From contig JALHLO010000016.1 of assembly GCA_022844525.1 (NCBI GenBank), positions 1-32,003 on the forward strand: DNA of 32,003 nucleotides. The letters run 5' to 3'. The position numbers and the translations under genes are program-made. The notes under the pieces are model-generated. The model was not told where the DNA came from, ran no database searches, and worked only from the letters and a program-made list of their open reading frames with translations. The DNA comes from Ramlibacter sp. (GTDB lineage: Bacteria; Pseudomonadota; Gammaproteobacteria; Burkholderiales; Burkholderiaceae_C). Numbering within the stretch: position 1 is the first letter of the stretch; every line of letters begins with the position of its first letter. Positions 25,736 through 32,003 of this stretch are shown piece after piece.

Positions 25736-26221
25736 ATGAGCAGTCCCGTCGTCATTCGTGTATCGCATCGCTATAGCGCTCCTGCTGAACGCGTTTTCGA
25801 TGCGTGGCTGACGCCCGCGCAGGCCTCCCGCTTCCTGTTCCGCACCCGCACCGGCAACGTCATGCGCTGCGAGATCGTGCCGGAGGTGGGCGGCGGCTTC
25901 ACGGTGACGGACCGGCGCCCGGCCGCCGACGGCGACGAGAGCGTCTTCGACGTGGTGCACATGGGCAAGTACACCGAACTCACCCGCCCCAGGCGCATCG
26001 CCTTCGACCTGACCGTCCTCACCTACACCGAGCTCACCACCAAGGTGGTCGTGGACATCGCGCCCCTGGGTCCGCAGTCCTGCGAGATGACCCTCACGCA
26101 CGAACTGGGCGCCACCGAGGCCGCCCGGATGATCGAGGACACCACCCGCAAGGGCTGGCTGAACATGCTGCAGCTGATGGAGCGCGAGCTGTTCCCGCGC
26201 CGGGTGGGCGTGCAGCTCTGA
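25736..26221 (+). CDS. SRPBCC (AHSA1-like) domain protein
   Basis: A 161-aa protein of the START/AHSA1-like SRPBCC fold. It starts with the typical strand VSHRYSAPAERVFDAWLTPAQASRF and ends with the long helix KGWLNMLQLMERELF. Central strands include GGGFTVTDRRP and FDVVHMGKYTELTRPRRIAF. Such proteins bind small hydrophobic ligands or act in stress response; the ligand is unknown. There is no ribosome site before the ATG, fitting the leaderless promoter. Confidence 0.88.
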   Translation: MSSPVVIRVSHRYSAPAERVFDAWLTPAQASRFLFRTRTGNVMRCEIVPEVGGGFTVTDRRPAADGDESVFDVVHMGKYTELTRPRRIAFDLTVLTYTELTTKVVVDIAPLGPQSCEMTLTHELGATEAARMIEDTTRKGWLNMLQLMERELFPRRVGVQL

Positions 26222-26260
26222 GCTGCTGACGCTACCTTTACATCCCCTGGGCGTTGCTCC

Positions 26261-26288
26261 CCAGCACCACTGTCAACGACAGTGCTGG
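26261..26288. repeat. Imperfect inverted repeat before a small gene
   Basis: CCAGCACCACTGTC and GACAGTGCTGG pair around the loop AAC, with a 3-nt bulge. It lies 40 nt after the SRPBCC stop and about 35 nt before the next gene. No T-run follows, so it may be an operator, or an attenuator of the small gene. Confidence 0.45.
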
Positions 26289-26322
26289 CCTCCCGTTGTG
26301 GCTGTGTGGAGAATGCATCGCC

Positions 26323-26544
26323 ATGACACTCGCCATCGACAGCTACGTCACCGGCAACGTCGTTGCGGCCAGCCTGGAGCCGCAAGCCGTGGGCAAGTGC
26401 GACCCCTGGCTGCGCCGCCTGCTCACCGGCGCGCAGTTCTTCGTCAAGCAGAAGGACGGCCGCTGGGCCCCGCAGGGCTGCCAGCTCGGTCGGGCCTGCT
26501 GCTTCGACTTCAGCGACCTGCACGACCCCGTGCCGCGGGGCTGA
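26323..26544 (+). CDS. Small Cys-containing protein of unknown function
   Basis: A 73-aa protein I do not recognise. Four cysteines (GKCDPW, QGCQLGRACCF) could bind metal. The rest contains FFVKQKDGRWAPQGCQLGR and FDFSDLHDPVPRG. Codon use has GC-rich third positions like the neighbours, supporting coding. A GGAG lies about 14 nt before the chosen start. The frame is open to 26254 (23 more residues), but those residues look noncoding and overlap the inverted repeat. It converges with the next gene, with stops one base apart. Confidence 0.6.
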   Translation: MTLAIDSYVTGNVVAASLEPQAVGKCDPWLRRLLTGAQFFVKQKDGRWAPQGCQLGRACCFDFSDLHDPVPRG

Positions 26545-26545
26545 T

Positions 26546-26794
26546 TCAGGGCTTGCGGCCCGTGCGGCTGTTCGGGCCGCCCTTGTCGCCCTGGCCGGCC
26601 CGGCCGGTGCGCAGCTGGTTCTGGTTCGACCGGCCGCCGATGTGGTCTTCCCGGTCGCTGCGGCTTTCCGGCGTGCGCCGCCCCTCGTTCCTCTGCGTGG
26701 GCGCCTGGTTGCCCTGCTTGTTGGTGTCGTTCTCGTTCTTGCCGGTCATGGCAGGCTGCTTGTCCTGCGGCTGGTTCTTGTAGCGGTGCGTCAT
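26546..26794 (-). CDS. Small hydrophilic low-complexity protein
   Basis: An 82-aa protein rich in Asn, Gln, Arg, Gly and Asp, with almost no hydrophobic residues (NENDTNKQGNQAPTQRNEGRR). It is likely disordered, like small stress-related hydrophilic proteins. AAGGAG lies about 8-13 nt before the ATG, a good ribosome site. No family is recognised. Confidence 0.6.
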   Translation of the reverse strand: MTHRYKNQPQDKQPAMTGKNENDTNKQGNQAPTQRNEGRRTPESRSDREDHIGGRSNQNQLRTGRAGQGDKGGPNSRTGRKP

Positions 26795-26824
26795 CCTGCT
26801 TGCTCCTTGCTGAAAACGTTTTTC

Positions 26825-27619
26825 CTAGACCTGTCCCTTGGGCTCCACCAGCTTGCGGTGCATCTGCGCCGTCGCCTGGGCCGGCAGCACCTTGGCCACC
26901 GCCACCTGCAGCCGGTTGCGCCAGCCGGCCACCACGTCGGCCTCGCCCTTGAGCATGGCCGCAAAGCCGATCCTGGCCACGTCCTCGGGCTGCATCAGCA
27001 GCTTCGGGTCGTTGGCCACCTTGCTGGTCTCCATGCCGGCGCGCTCGAAGAAGTCGGTGTCGGTCGCGCCCGGCATCAGGCAGCTGACCGTCACCTCGGT
27101 GCCCTTGAGTTCGTTGCGCAACGCCAGCGCGAAGGAATCGATGAATGCCTTGGTGCCGTTGTAGACCGCGTGGAAGCTCCCCGGCTGGAAGCCGGCGATC
27201 GAACCGGTGACCAGGATCTGGCCGCGCGCCCGCGCCACCATGCCCCGCCCCACGTGCTGGATCAGGTGCACGGTGCCGGTGATGTTGGTATTGATCACGT
27301 GCAGGACGTCGCTGAACTCCTGCGCCAGGAAGGAGCCGGACAGGCCATGGCCCGCGTTGGACATCAGGACATCGACCTCGCGGTCGCCGATCGCCTGGAC
27401 CAGGTGCTGCACGCCCACGGTGGTGGCCAGGTCGCACTGCACCGCCTGCACGGCGGCGCCCATGGACTCGAAGTCCAGCACCGCGTCGGCCAGCGGCGTA
27501 TCGGCCGCGACCACCAAGTCGTAGCCGTGTTCGGCGGCGCACAGCGCCAGGTGGTAGCCGATGCCCGACGAGGCACCGGTCACCACGGCCAGCGGCCGCG
27601 GTGCCTTGAGTTCAGCCAT
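26825..27619 (-). CDS. Short-chain dehydrogenase/reductase
   Basis: A 264-aa NAD(P)-dependent oxidoreductase of the SDR superfamily (classical type). The nucleotide-binding TGASSGIG (14-21), NAG (88-90), catalytic Ser140, Tyr153 and Lys157 (YNGTK) and Asn110 are all present. The start at 27619 has GGAGGA just upstream; the frame open to 27883 lacks SDR features. Substrate unknown. The gene lies after the VOC gene on the same strand, with a 112-bp gap. Confidence 0.92.
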   Translation of the reverse strand: MAELKAPRPLAVVTGASSGIGYHLALCAAEHGYDLVVAADTPLADAVLDFESMGAAVQAVQCDLATTVGVQHLVQAIGDREVDVLMSNAGHGLSGSFLAQEFSDVLHVINTNITGTVHLIQHVGRGMVARARGQILVTGSIAGFQPGSFHAVYNGTKAFIDSFALALRNELKGTEVTVSCLMPGATDTDFFERAGMETSKVANDPKLLMQPEDVARIGFAAMLKGEADVVAGWRNRLQVAVAKVLPAQATAQMHRKLVEPKGQV

Positions 27620-27731
27620 GGAGTCCTCCGTTCGCTGAACCCATTCTGGGAAGGGCGGCGCGGCCTCCTTGTCGGACACGGCCCCTGATCCCCGGAGGGC
27701 CTGTCTTGCTCCCTCTCCCGCTGCGCCTACC

Positions 27732-28127
27732 TCATCCCTTCTGCACCAGGCACATCGCCTCGATCTTGTGTCCGTCGAGGTCGCGCACGAAGGCTCCGTA
27801 ATAGTTCTCCGTGTACTCCGTGCGGAAACCCGGCTTGCCTTCGTCCTCGGCGCCCATTTCGATCGCCTTGCGATGGAACGCATCCACCTGCGCCTTGGAC
27901 AGCGCGTTGAAGCACACGTGCACGCCGTTGCCAGGATTCGCCGCCGCGCCGTCGAAGGGCAGTTGCACCCAGAACTCCGGGAACTCGCGCCCGTAGCCCG
28001 CGCCTTCGTCGAACTCGATCACGCAGCGGATCTCGAGCGTGGCCAGCACCGCGTCGTAGAAGCGCCGGGCGCTGGGGAAGTCGTTGGTGCCCAGGGAGAC
28101 ATGCGAAAGGGCGTTCACAGGTGCCAT
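27732..28127 (-). CDS. VOC-family (glyoxalase/bleomycin resistance-like) protein
   Basis: A 131-aa protein of the vicinal oxygen chelate fold with two beta-alpha-beta-beta-beta modules. It begins LSHVSLGTNDFPSARRFYDAVL and ends with YYGAFVRDLDGHKIEAMC, the family's usual C-terminal strand with a possible metal Glu. His in LSHVS and in GNGVHVCF are likely first-shell ligands. The reaction is unknown. GGAG lies close to the start at 28127, which was chosen over 28202. Confidence 0.88.
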   Translation of the reverse strand: MAPVNALSHVSLGTNDFPSARRFYDAVLATLEIRCVIEFDEGAGYGREFPEFWVQLPFDGAAANPGNGVHVCFNALSKAQVDAFHRKAIEMGAEDEGKPGFRTEYTENYYGAFVRDLDGHKIEAMCLVQKG

Positions 28128-28207
28128 GGCGGAGCTCCAGGTAGGGATGGTCGAGGCAACAACTGTAGGCTGGCGGCGAGCGCCGCGAACCCCCGCATCC
28201 ATCGCCC

Positions 28208-28221
28208 TTGACCTGCATCAG
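28208..28221. promoter_or_regulatory. Weak FNR/ANR-like box
   Basis: TTGACCTGCATCAG matches TTGAT-N4-ATCAA at 8 of 10 positions. It lies in the gap between the end of the nnrU-like gene and the VOC gene, about 85 nt upstream of the latter. The position is only weakly supportive. Confidence 0.3.
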
Positions 28222-28306
28222 GTCTTGTCCGGCCCCGTCCCCGCCTTACAGAAGAGCAGCCCGCCCCTCGGCCCTGTCGGCCCGGGGCGCCGTCGGCCAG
28301 CGCGCG

Positions 28307-28891
28307 CTAGACCCCGAGCGGGCTGACCCCGATCAGCACGCGGTGCGCCCACATCGCGAACACCGCCCAGGCCAGCAGGCCCACGACGACGGTGATGGCG
28401 GTCCGCGAGATCGACCCGGTTACAGGCACGGTGGCCGAGGATCGATCGCGCTTGCGCGCCGACCGGAAGTCCAGCACCGCCCACACGAGGAAGCTGCCGA
28501 ACAGCAGCACGTCGGCCAGCGTGTTGTTGGAGATCAGGTGCGCGAAGGCCCAGACCTTCACGCCGAGGATCATCGGGTGCCGCAGCTTCGCCTTGACCAG
28601 GTTGCCCGGCACGTAGGCGGCCGCCAGCAGCACGAAGGCCGCCATGGTCAGCAGCGAGGCGATGTGGCGCGTCCACACCGGCGGCTGGTTCCACAGCAGC
28701 ACCGGGCTCTGGCGCGCCAGGCCATAGCCCCACACCAGCAGCGCGAAGCCGACGATCGACAGCACGGAGAACAGCAGCTTGTACGGCTTCTCCCCGAAAC
28801 GTCCGATGGTGGCGGCGCGCCAGCCATCGGCAAGGATGCGCGTCGAATGCAGGCCCAGAAACAGGACCAGCCCCAGCACAAGTGCGGCCAT
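28307..28891 (-). CDS. NnrU-family membrane protein
   Basis: A 194-aa inner-membrane protein with about five to six hydrophobic segments, of the NnrU/methyltransferase-like family. Marks are LGLHSTRIL in the first helix, YKLLFSVLSIVGFALLVWG, and the conserved RHPMILGVKVWAFAHLISN motif with HLISNNTLADVLLFG. NnrU was found near nitric-oxide metabolism genes in alpha-proteobacteria, but no denitrification gene is seen here. The start at 28891 has GGGGA before it; a GTG at 28909 is an alternative. Confidence 0.85.
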   Translation of the reverse strand: MAALVLGLVLFLGLHSTRILADGWRAATIGRFGEKPYKLLFSVLSIVGFALLVWGYGLARQSPVLLWNQPPVWTRHIASLLTMAAFVLLAAAYVPGNLVKAKLRHPMILGVKVWAFAHLISNNTLADVLLFGSFLVWAVLDFRSARKRDRSSATVPVTGSISRTAITVVVGLLAWAVFAMWAHRVLIGVSPLGV

Positions 28892-29339
28892 GTCGATCCC
28901 CAAATTCACTCAAGGGGCGGACTCTACGCCATCGCGGCGCGGGACCCAAGCCCGGTTGCGGAGGCCGGCTGCCTGGCTGTCCAGGGCTGTCCTATGGAAG
29001 TCATTGTTCAAGATAGTCGTAGTAGCTAAGGGAGCGCCCGCGTTGTGGACAACCGCTCTTTCTCCCTTTGCCGTCAGGCACTTGCGTGCCCTTGACCACT
29101 GTGTGCAGCCGTGCGTCCGAGCTGTCGCGCCAAAAGGGATAACCCGGCCGTTTCGCCCGCGGGTGTGGATAAGCCTCGAGTTGTGCCGGAACGGTCCACA
29201 GGCTTGTCAGACCGAAAATAAATTTCGGCCGCTGCGCGGATGTCGCCGGCAGGCCACGGCGCGCACAAAGTGCTTGCCGGATCCGCGTTCGCCCTCCAGC
29301 ATCGCGGCCCGCCACGCAATTCGAAAGCCGCACTTCCCG
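28892..29339. other. 448-bp gap with DnaA-box-like sites
   Basis: No convincing gene is seen. The gap has a perfect DnaA box on the minus strand (TGTGGATAA, 29164-29172), a further site fitting TTNTCCACA (TGTGGACAA, 29044-29052) and a weaker one (CGGTCCACA, 29192-29200). A locally AT-rich stretch (28993-29032) and a short AT-rich dyad CCGAAA-N5-TTTCGG near 29213-29229 also stand out against the GC-rich background. A 110-aa open frame on the minus strand (29001-29333) has no family features. The gap precedes a terC operon end, not dnaA or gyrB. Confidence 0.45.
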
Positions 29340-30362
29340 TCACGCGCGGTCCTGGCCCTTCCCCTCCCTGCGCCTGCCCGCAAAGGGATACGCGCTGCCG
29401 GCGGCCCCCGGCCTGGCCGGCACCTTCAGCGACAGCAGCATCGTCGCCGCCAGCACCGCCACCGTCGCCCCCAGCGACCAGGCCACCGGCACCTTGTAGA
29501 CGTCGATCAGCAGCATCTTGGCGCCGATCAGCACCAGCACGATCGCCAGGCCGTAGGACAGCAGGTGGAAGCGCTCGTGCATGCCGGCCAGCAGGAAGTA
29601 CATGGCGCGCAGGCCCAGGATGGCGAACACGTTGGAGGTGAGCACGATGAAGGGATCGGTGGTGATGGCGAAGATCGCCGGGATCGAATCCACCGCGAAG
29701 ATCACGTCCACCACGCCGATCAGCAGCACCACCACGAACAGCGGCGTGGCCATGCGCACGCCGTCCACGCGGGTGAACAGGCGCTCGCCGTCGAAGCCGG
29801 GCGCGACCTTCATGTGCCGGTTGATCCAGCGCAGCAGCGGGTTGCTGGCCAGGTCCGGCTCCTGGCCGGCGGCCCACCACATCTTGATGCCGGTGAAGAC
29901 CAGGAAGGCGCCGAAGACGTACAGGATCCAGTGGAACTGCGCGATCAGCCAGGTGCCCACGAAGATCATCACCGCCCGCAGCACCAGCGAGCCGATGATG
30001 CCGATCATCAGCACCCGCTTCTGGAAGGCCGGCGGCACGCCGAAGTAGGTGAACAGCATCAGGAAGACGAAGATGTTGTCCACCGCCAGCGCCTTTTCCA
30101 CCAGGTAGCCGGTGAGGTACTCCAGCGACTTGTCCGCGGCCAGCTCCTGCCGCGCCGCGTCGCCCGAGGTGCCGCCCAGGTACCAGTACATCCAGCCCAG
30201 GAACACCAGCGACACCGCCACCCACACGGCCGACCAGATGCCGGCCTCGCGCAGGGACACGGTGTGCGCGCCCTGGCGATTGAGCGTCACGAAATCCACC
30301 ACCAGCGCCACCACCACGAAGGCGGCAAACAGGGCCCACATCGTGGGCGTCGCGGTCATCAT
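29340..30362 (-). CDS. TerC-family integral membrane protein
   Basis: A 340-aa inner-membrane protein with about nine membrane helices of the TerC/Alx family, whose members are linked to metal (notably Mn) export. It has the family acidic motifs VEKALAVDNIFVF and IFAVDSIPAIFAI, with the conserved Glu and Asp residues, and GIKMWWA. The C-terminus is soluble and basic. The start at 30362 (Met-Met) has AAGGAAG just upstream; the longer frame to 30449 runs through a repeat. No yybP-ykoY-type Mn riboswitch is seen in the 100-bp upstream gap. It is divergent from the nhaR-like gene. Confidence 0.92.
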   Translation of the reverse strand: MMTATPTMWALFAAFVVVALVVDFVTLNRQGAHTVSLREAGIWSAVWVAVSLVFLGWMYWYLGGTSGDAARQELAADKSLEYLTGYLVEKALAVDNIFVFLMLFTYFGVPPAFQKRVLMIGIIGSLVLRAVMIFVGTWLIAQFHWILYVFGAFLVFTGIKMWWAAGQEPDLASNPLLRWINRHMKVAPGFDGERLFTRVDGVRMATPLFVVVLLIGVVDVIFAVDSIPAIFAITTDPFIVLTSNVFAILGLRAMYFLLAGMHERFHLLSYGLAIVLVLIGAKMLLIDVYKVPVAWSLGATVAVLAATMLLSLKVPARPGAAGSAYPFAGRRREGKGQDRA

Positions 30363-30390
30363 TGCTTCTTCCTTTCTGGTTTTCCTGACT

Positions 30391-30430
30391 TCCTCCCTCT
30401 CCCTTCGGGGAGAGGGCAGGGGTGAGGGCA
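30391..30430 (-). repeat. Palindromic repeat, intergenic copy
   Basis: The minus strand reads TGCCCTCACCCC, GCCCTCTCCC and, after a CGAA loop, GGGAGAGGG. It matches the copy inside minC at nearly all of about 40 positions. Here it sits between divergent terC and nhaR-like genes, in the usual intergenic setting. Confidence 0.85.
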
Positions 30431-30463
30431 GCGGCCTCCACCAAGGCACACTCCCCCCTTGAA

Positions 30464-31366
30464 ATGAGCACCCCCCTCAACTACCGCCACCTCTACTACT
30501 TCTGGGTCGTCGCCAAGGAAGGCGGCATGTCCCGCGCGGCCGCCCGCCTGGACATGGCGGTGCAGACGGTGAGCGCGCAGGTGCGCGCGCTGGAGCAGTC
30601 GCTGGGCCACTCCCTGTTCAAGCCCGCCGGCCGCGGCATCGTGCTCACCGAGGCCGGCGCGGCGGCGATGGCGCTGGCCGACCAGGTCTTCCAGCTCGGC
30701 GAGCAGATCCCCGCCGCCGTGCGCGACGCGGTCACGGGCCAGGGGCTGCGCCTGGCCGTCGGCATCTCCGACGGCCTGCCCAAGCTGGTGGTGCGCCACC
30801 TGCTGCAGCCGGTGCTGCACGACCCGCGGGTGCGCCTGCTGTGTCACGAGGACGAATTCGAGCGCCTGCTGGCCGACCTGGCCCTGCACCGCCTGGACGC
30901 CGTGCTGTCCGACCACCCGGCGCCGCCCAACCCCAACCTGCGGCTGTACGGCCACAAGCTGGGCGACGCGCCCATGGCCTGGTACGCGCCGGTGGAGGTG
31001 GCCAGGAAGTGCAGGAAGCCATTTCCCGAGTGCCTCGACGAATTGCCCGTGCTGCTGCCCACCCACCATGCGGCGGTGCGCGCGCGGCTGGACCAATGGT
31101 TCGAACGCCACCACCTGCGCCCGCGCATCGCCGGCGAGTTCGAGGACAGCGCCCTGCTAGCGGCCTTCGGCCGCAACGGCATGGGCGCCTTCCCCGCCTC
31201 GCGCTGGTCGCACGAGGAACTGCTGCAGGACAAGAAGGTGCGGCTGCTGGGCGAGACGCCGGAGGTGGTGGAACATTTCCACCTGATCACGGCGGAGCGG
31301 CGCATCCTTCATCCGCTGGTGCAGCAGCTGGTGCCGGCGGGCCGCTCCCCCGGGCAGTCCTTATGA
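30464..31366 (+). CDS. nhaR: LysR-family regulator, NhaR-like
   Basis: A 300-aa LysR-type regulator. The N-terminal helix-turn-helix begins LNYRHLYYFWVVAKEGGMSRAAARLDMAVQTVSAQVRALEQSLG by position 5-48, which is characteristic of NhaR rather than other LysR proteins. The C-terminal effector domain has LRLAVGISDGLPKLVVRHLL and GNGMGAF-like RNGMGAFPASRW. NhaR responds to sodium in E. coli, but no nhaA gene is seen here. It is divergent from terC and may regulate that gene. The stop overlaps the convergent Tim44 gene by 6 bp. Confidence 0.9.
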   Translation: MSTPLNYRHLYYFWVVAKEGGMSRAAARLDMAVQTVSAQVRALEQSLGHSLFKPAGRGIVLTEAGAAAMALADQVFQLGEQIPAAVRDAVTGQGLRLAVGISDGLPKLVVRHLLQPVLHDPRVRLLCHEDEFERLLADLALHRLDAVLSDHPAPPNPNLRLYGHKLGDAPMAWYAPVEVARKCRKPFPECLDELPVLLPTHHAAVRARLDQWFERHHLRPRIAGEFEDSALLAAFGRNGMGAFPASRWSHEELLQDKKVRLLGETPEVVEHFHLITAERRILHPLVQQLVPAGRSPGQSL

Positions 31367-32003
31367 AACCTGCTGGATCCCCGCGATCAGCCACCCGCCG
31401 AACCCGCTCTTCGGCTTGGCCAGGTGCCACACCTCGTTCAGGTCCTCCGGCACCGCGCCATGCTGCTCGCGGATGCTGCCGGTGAAGCGCACGCTCACCA
31501 CGTACTGCCCACCTTCCTCCGCCACGTCCAGCACCTGCGCGTTCAGGCCGAACACCTCGGTCTTCTGCGGCGCATCGCCGCGCTCGGCGATCTCGCCGCG
31601 CACGATCTCGAACATGTCCGCCGACAGGTAGTCGCGCAGCCGGTCCAGGTCCCGCGCGTCGTTGGCCGCCTGCAGCGCCATGAACTGGTCGCGCGCGGTG
31701 CGTTCGAAGGCCGCGGTGTCGAAGTCGGCGGGAATCGTCCCGACCTTGTCCGTCGTCCCCGCGGAGGCGGCGGCCCAGGGCGTCGCATTGCCTCCCAGGC
31801 GGGAGCCGATCAGCGAACCCCCGGAAGCCGGCGCCGCCGGCTCCACCTTGCGGAACGCCACGTCCTGCGCGCCCGGCTGGCGGAACACGCCACCCATGCC
31901 ACCGGCGCCGGCACCGGCCATTCCTGCCTGCGCCGCGGCGCGCTTGCGCATCACGAAGCCGACCACCAGCAACACCGCCATTACCAGCAGCGCGATGGTC
32001 AGG
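31361..32003 (-). CDS. Tim44-like domain protein, N-terminus cut by window edge
   Basis: At least 213 residues; the frame is open to the right edge, so the start and probably a signal peptide are missing. A membrane helix near the edge (LTIALLVMAVLLVVGFVM) is followed by a Gly/Ala/Met-rich linker. The C-terminal ~140 residues resemble the Tim44/MBA1-like domain: FERTARDQFMALQAANDARDLDRLRDYLSADMFE, then two strands and WHLAKPKSGFGGWLIAGIQQ. Such bacterial proteins are membrane-anchored and of unknown function. The gene overlaps the end of the NhaR-like gene by 6 bp. Confidence 0.9.
   Translation of the reverse strand, partial: LTIALLVMAVLLVVGFVMRKRAAAQAGMAGAGAGGMGGVFRQPGAQDVAFRKVEPAAPASGGSLIGSRLGGNATPWAAASAGTTDKVGTIPADFDTAAFERTARDQFMALQAANDARDLDRLRDYLSADMFEIVRGEIAERGDAPQKTEVFGLNAQVLDVAEEGGQYVVSVRFTGSIREQHGAVPEDLNEVWHLAKPKSGFGGWLIAGIQQVS

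Noticed and set aside
27709-27735. Possible third copy of the CCCTCTCCC palindromic repeat
   Set aside because: Only half (CTCCCTCTCCC and later CCTCATCCC) is recognisable and the inverted arm is missing, so it may be chance or a decayed copy.
29001-29333. 110-aa minus-strand open frame in the gap
   Set aside because: No family match, low-quality composition, no ribosome site, and it covers the DnaA-box-like sites.
30363-30463. Mn-sensing yybP-ykoY riboswitch upstream of the TerC gene
   Set aside because: The gap is only about 100 bp and is largely taken up by the palindromic repeat; no riboswitch-like conserved core was seen.

Overview
The window is high-GC DNA with GC-rich third codon positions, densely coding, and carries minCDE, a livKHMGF-type ABC operon, an AsmA protein, a ybhP-clsB-ybhN cluster and a CueR/CopA/CopZ copper module. 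This fits a beta-proteobacterium of the order Burkholderiales, most like Comamonadaceae (Ramlibacter/Variovorax-like). That placement is an inference from gene content and composition. No rRNA, tRNA, CRISPR array, insertion sequence or prophage gene was seen, and the segment reads as chromosomal.

Region 1 (38-7429): a minus-strand operon for a branched-chain-amino-acid-type ABC importer (binding protein, two permeases, two ATPases) ends with an aromatic-type aldehyde dehydrogenase. It is divergent from a FeaR-like AraC regulator. The layout suggests regulated uptake and oxidation of an aldehyde or its precursor. Region 2 (7451-12334): a transglutaminase-like protein, an AsmA-like protein, a gstA-nemA electrophile-detoxification pair and a hemerythrin. 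Dispersed palindromic repeats sit in the gaps. Region 3 (12383-15378): divergent copA and copZ-cueR with two CueR-type operators and an FNR/ANR-like box between them. A second FNR-like box lies between copA and the hemerythrin gene.

Region 4 (15391-18356): a run of small envelope genes: an unknown exported protein, a Spy/CpxP-like chaperone, two paralogous exported proteins sharing an AGEASTMT repeat, and a PagL-like lipid A deacylase. Several have a GTCCTAC motif upstream. This is the least explained part of the window. Region 5 (18649-23635): the ybhP-clsB-ybhN phospholipid cluster, a small unknown gene, a DUF4130-UdgX pair for uracil-DNA handling, and another exported protein antisense to the end of udgX.

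Region 6 (23836-26794): minCDE, with a palindromic repeat translated inside minC, then an SRPBCC protein behind a probable leaderless promoter and two small unknown genes. Region 7 (26825-32003): SDR and VOC enzymes, a NnrU-like membrane protein, a 448-bp gap with DnaA-box-like sites, a TerC transporter divergent from a NhaR-like regulator, and a Tim44-domain protein cut by the right edge.
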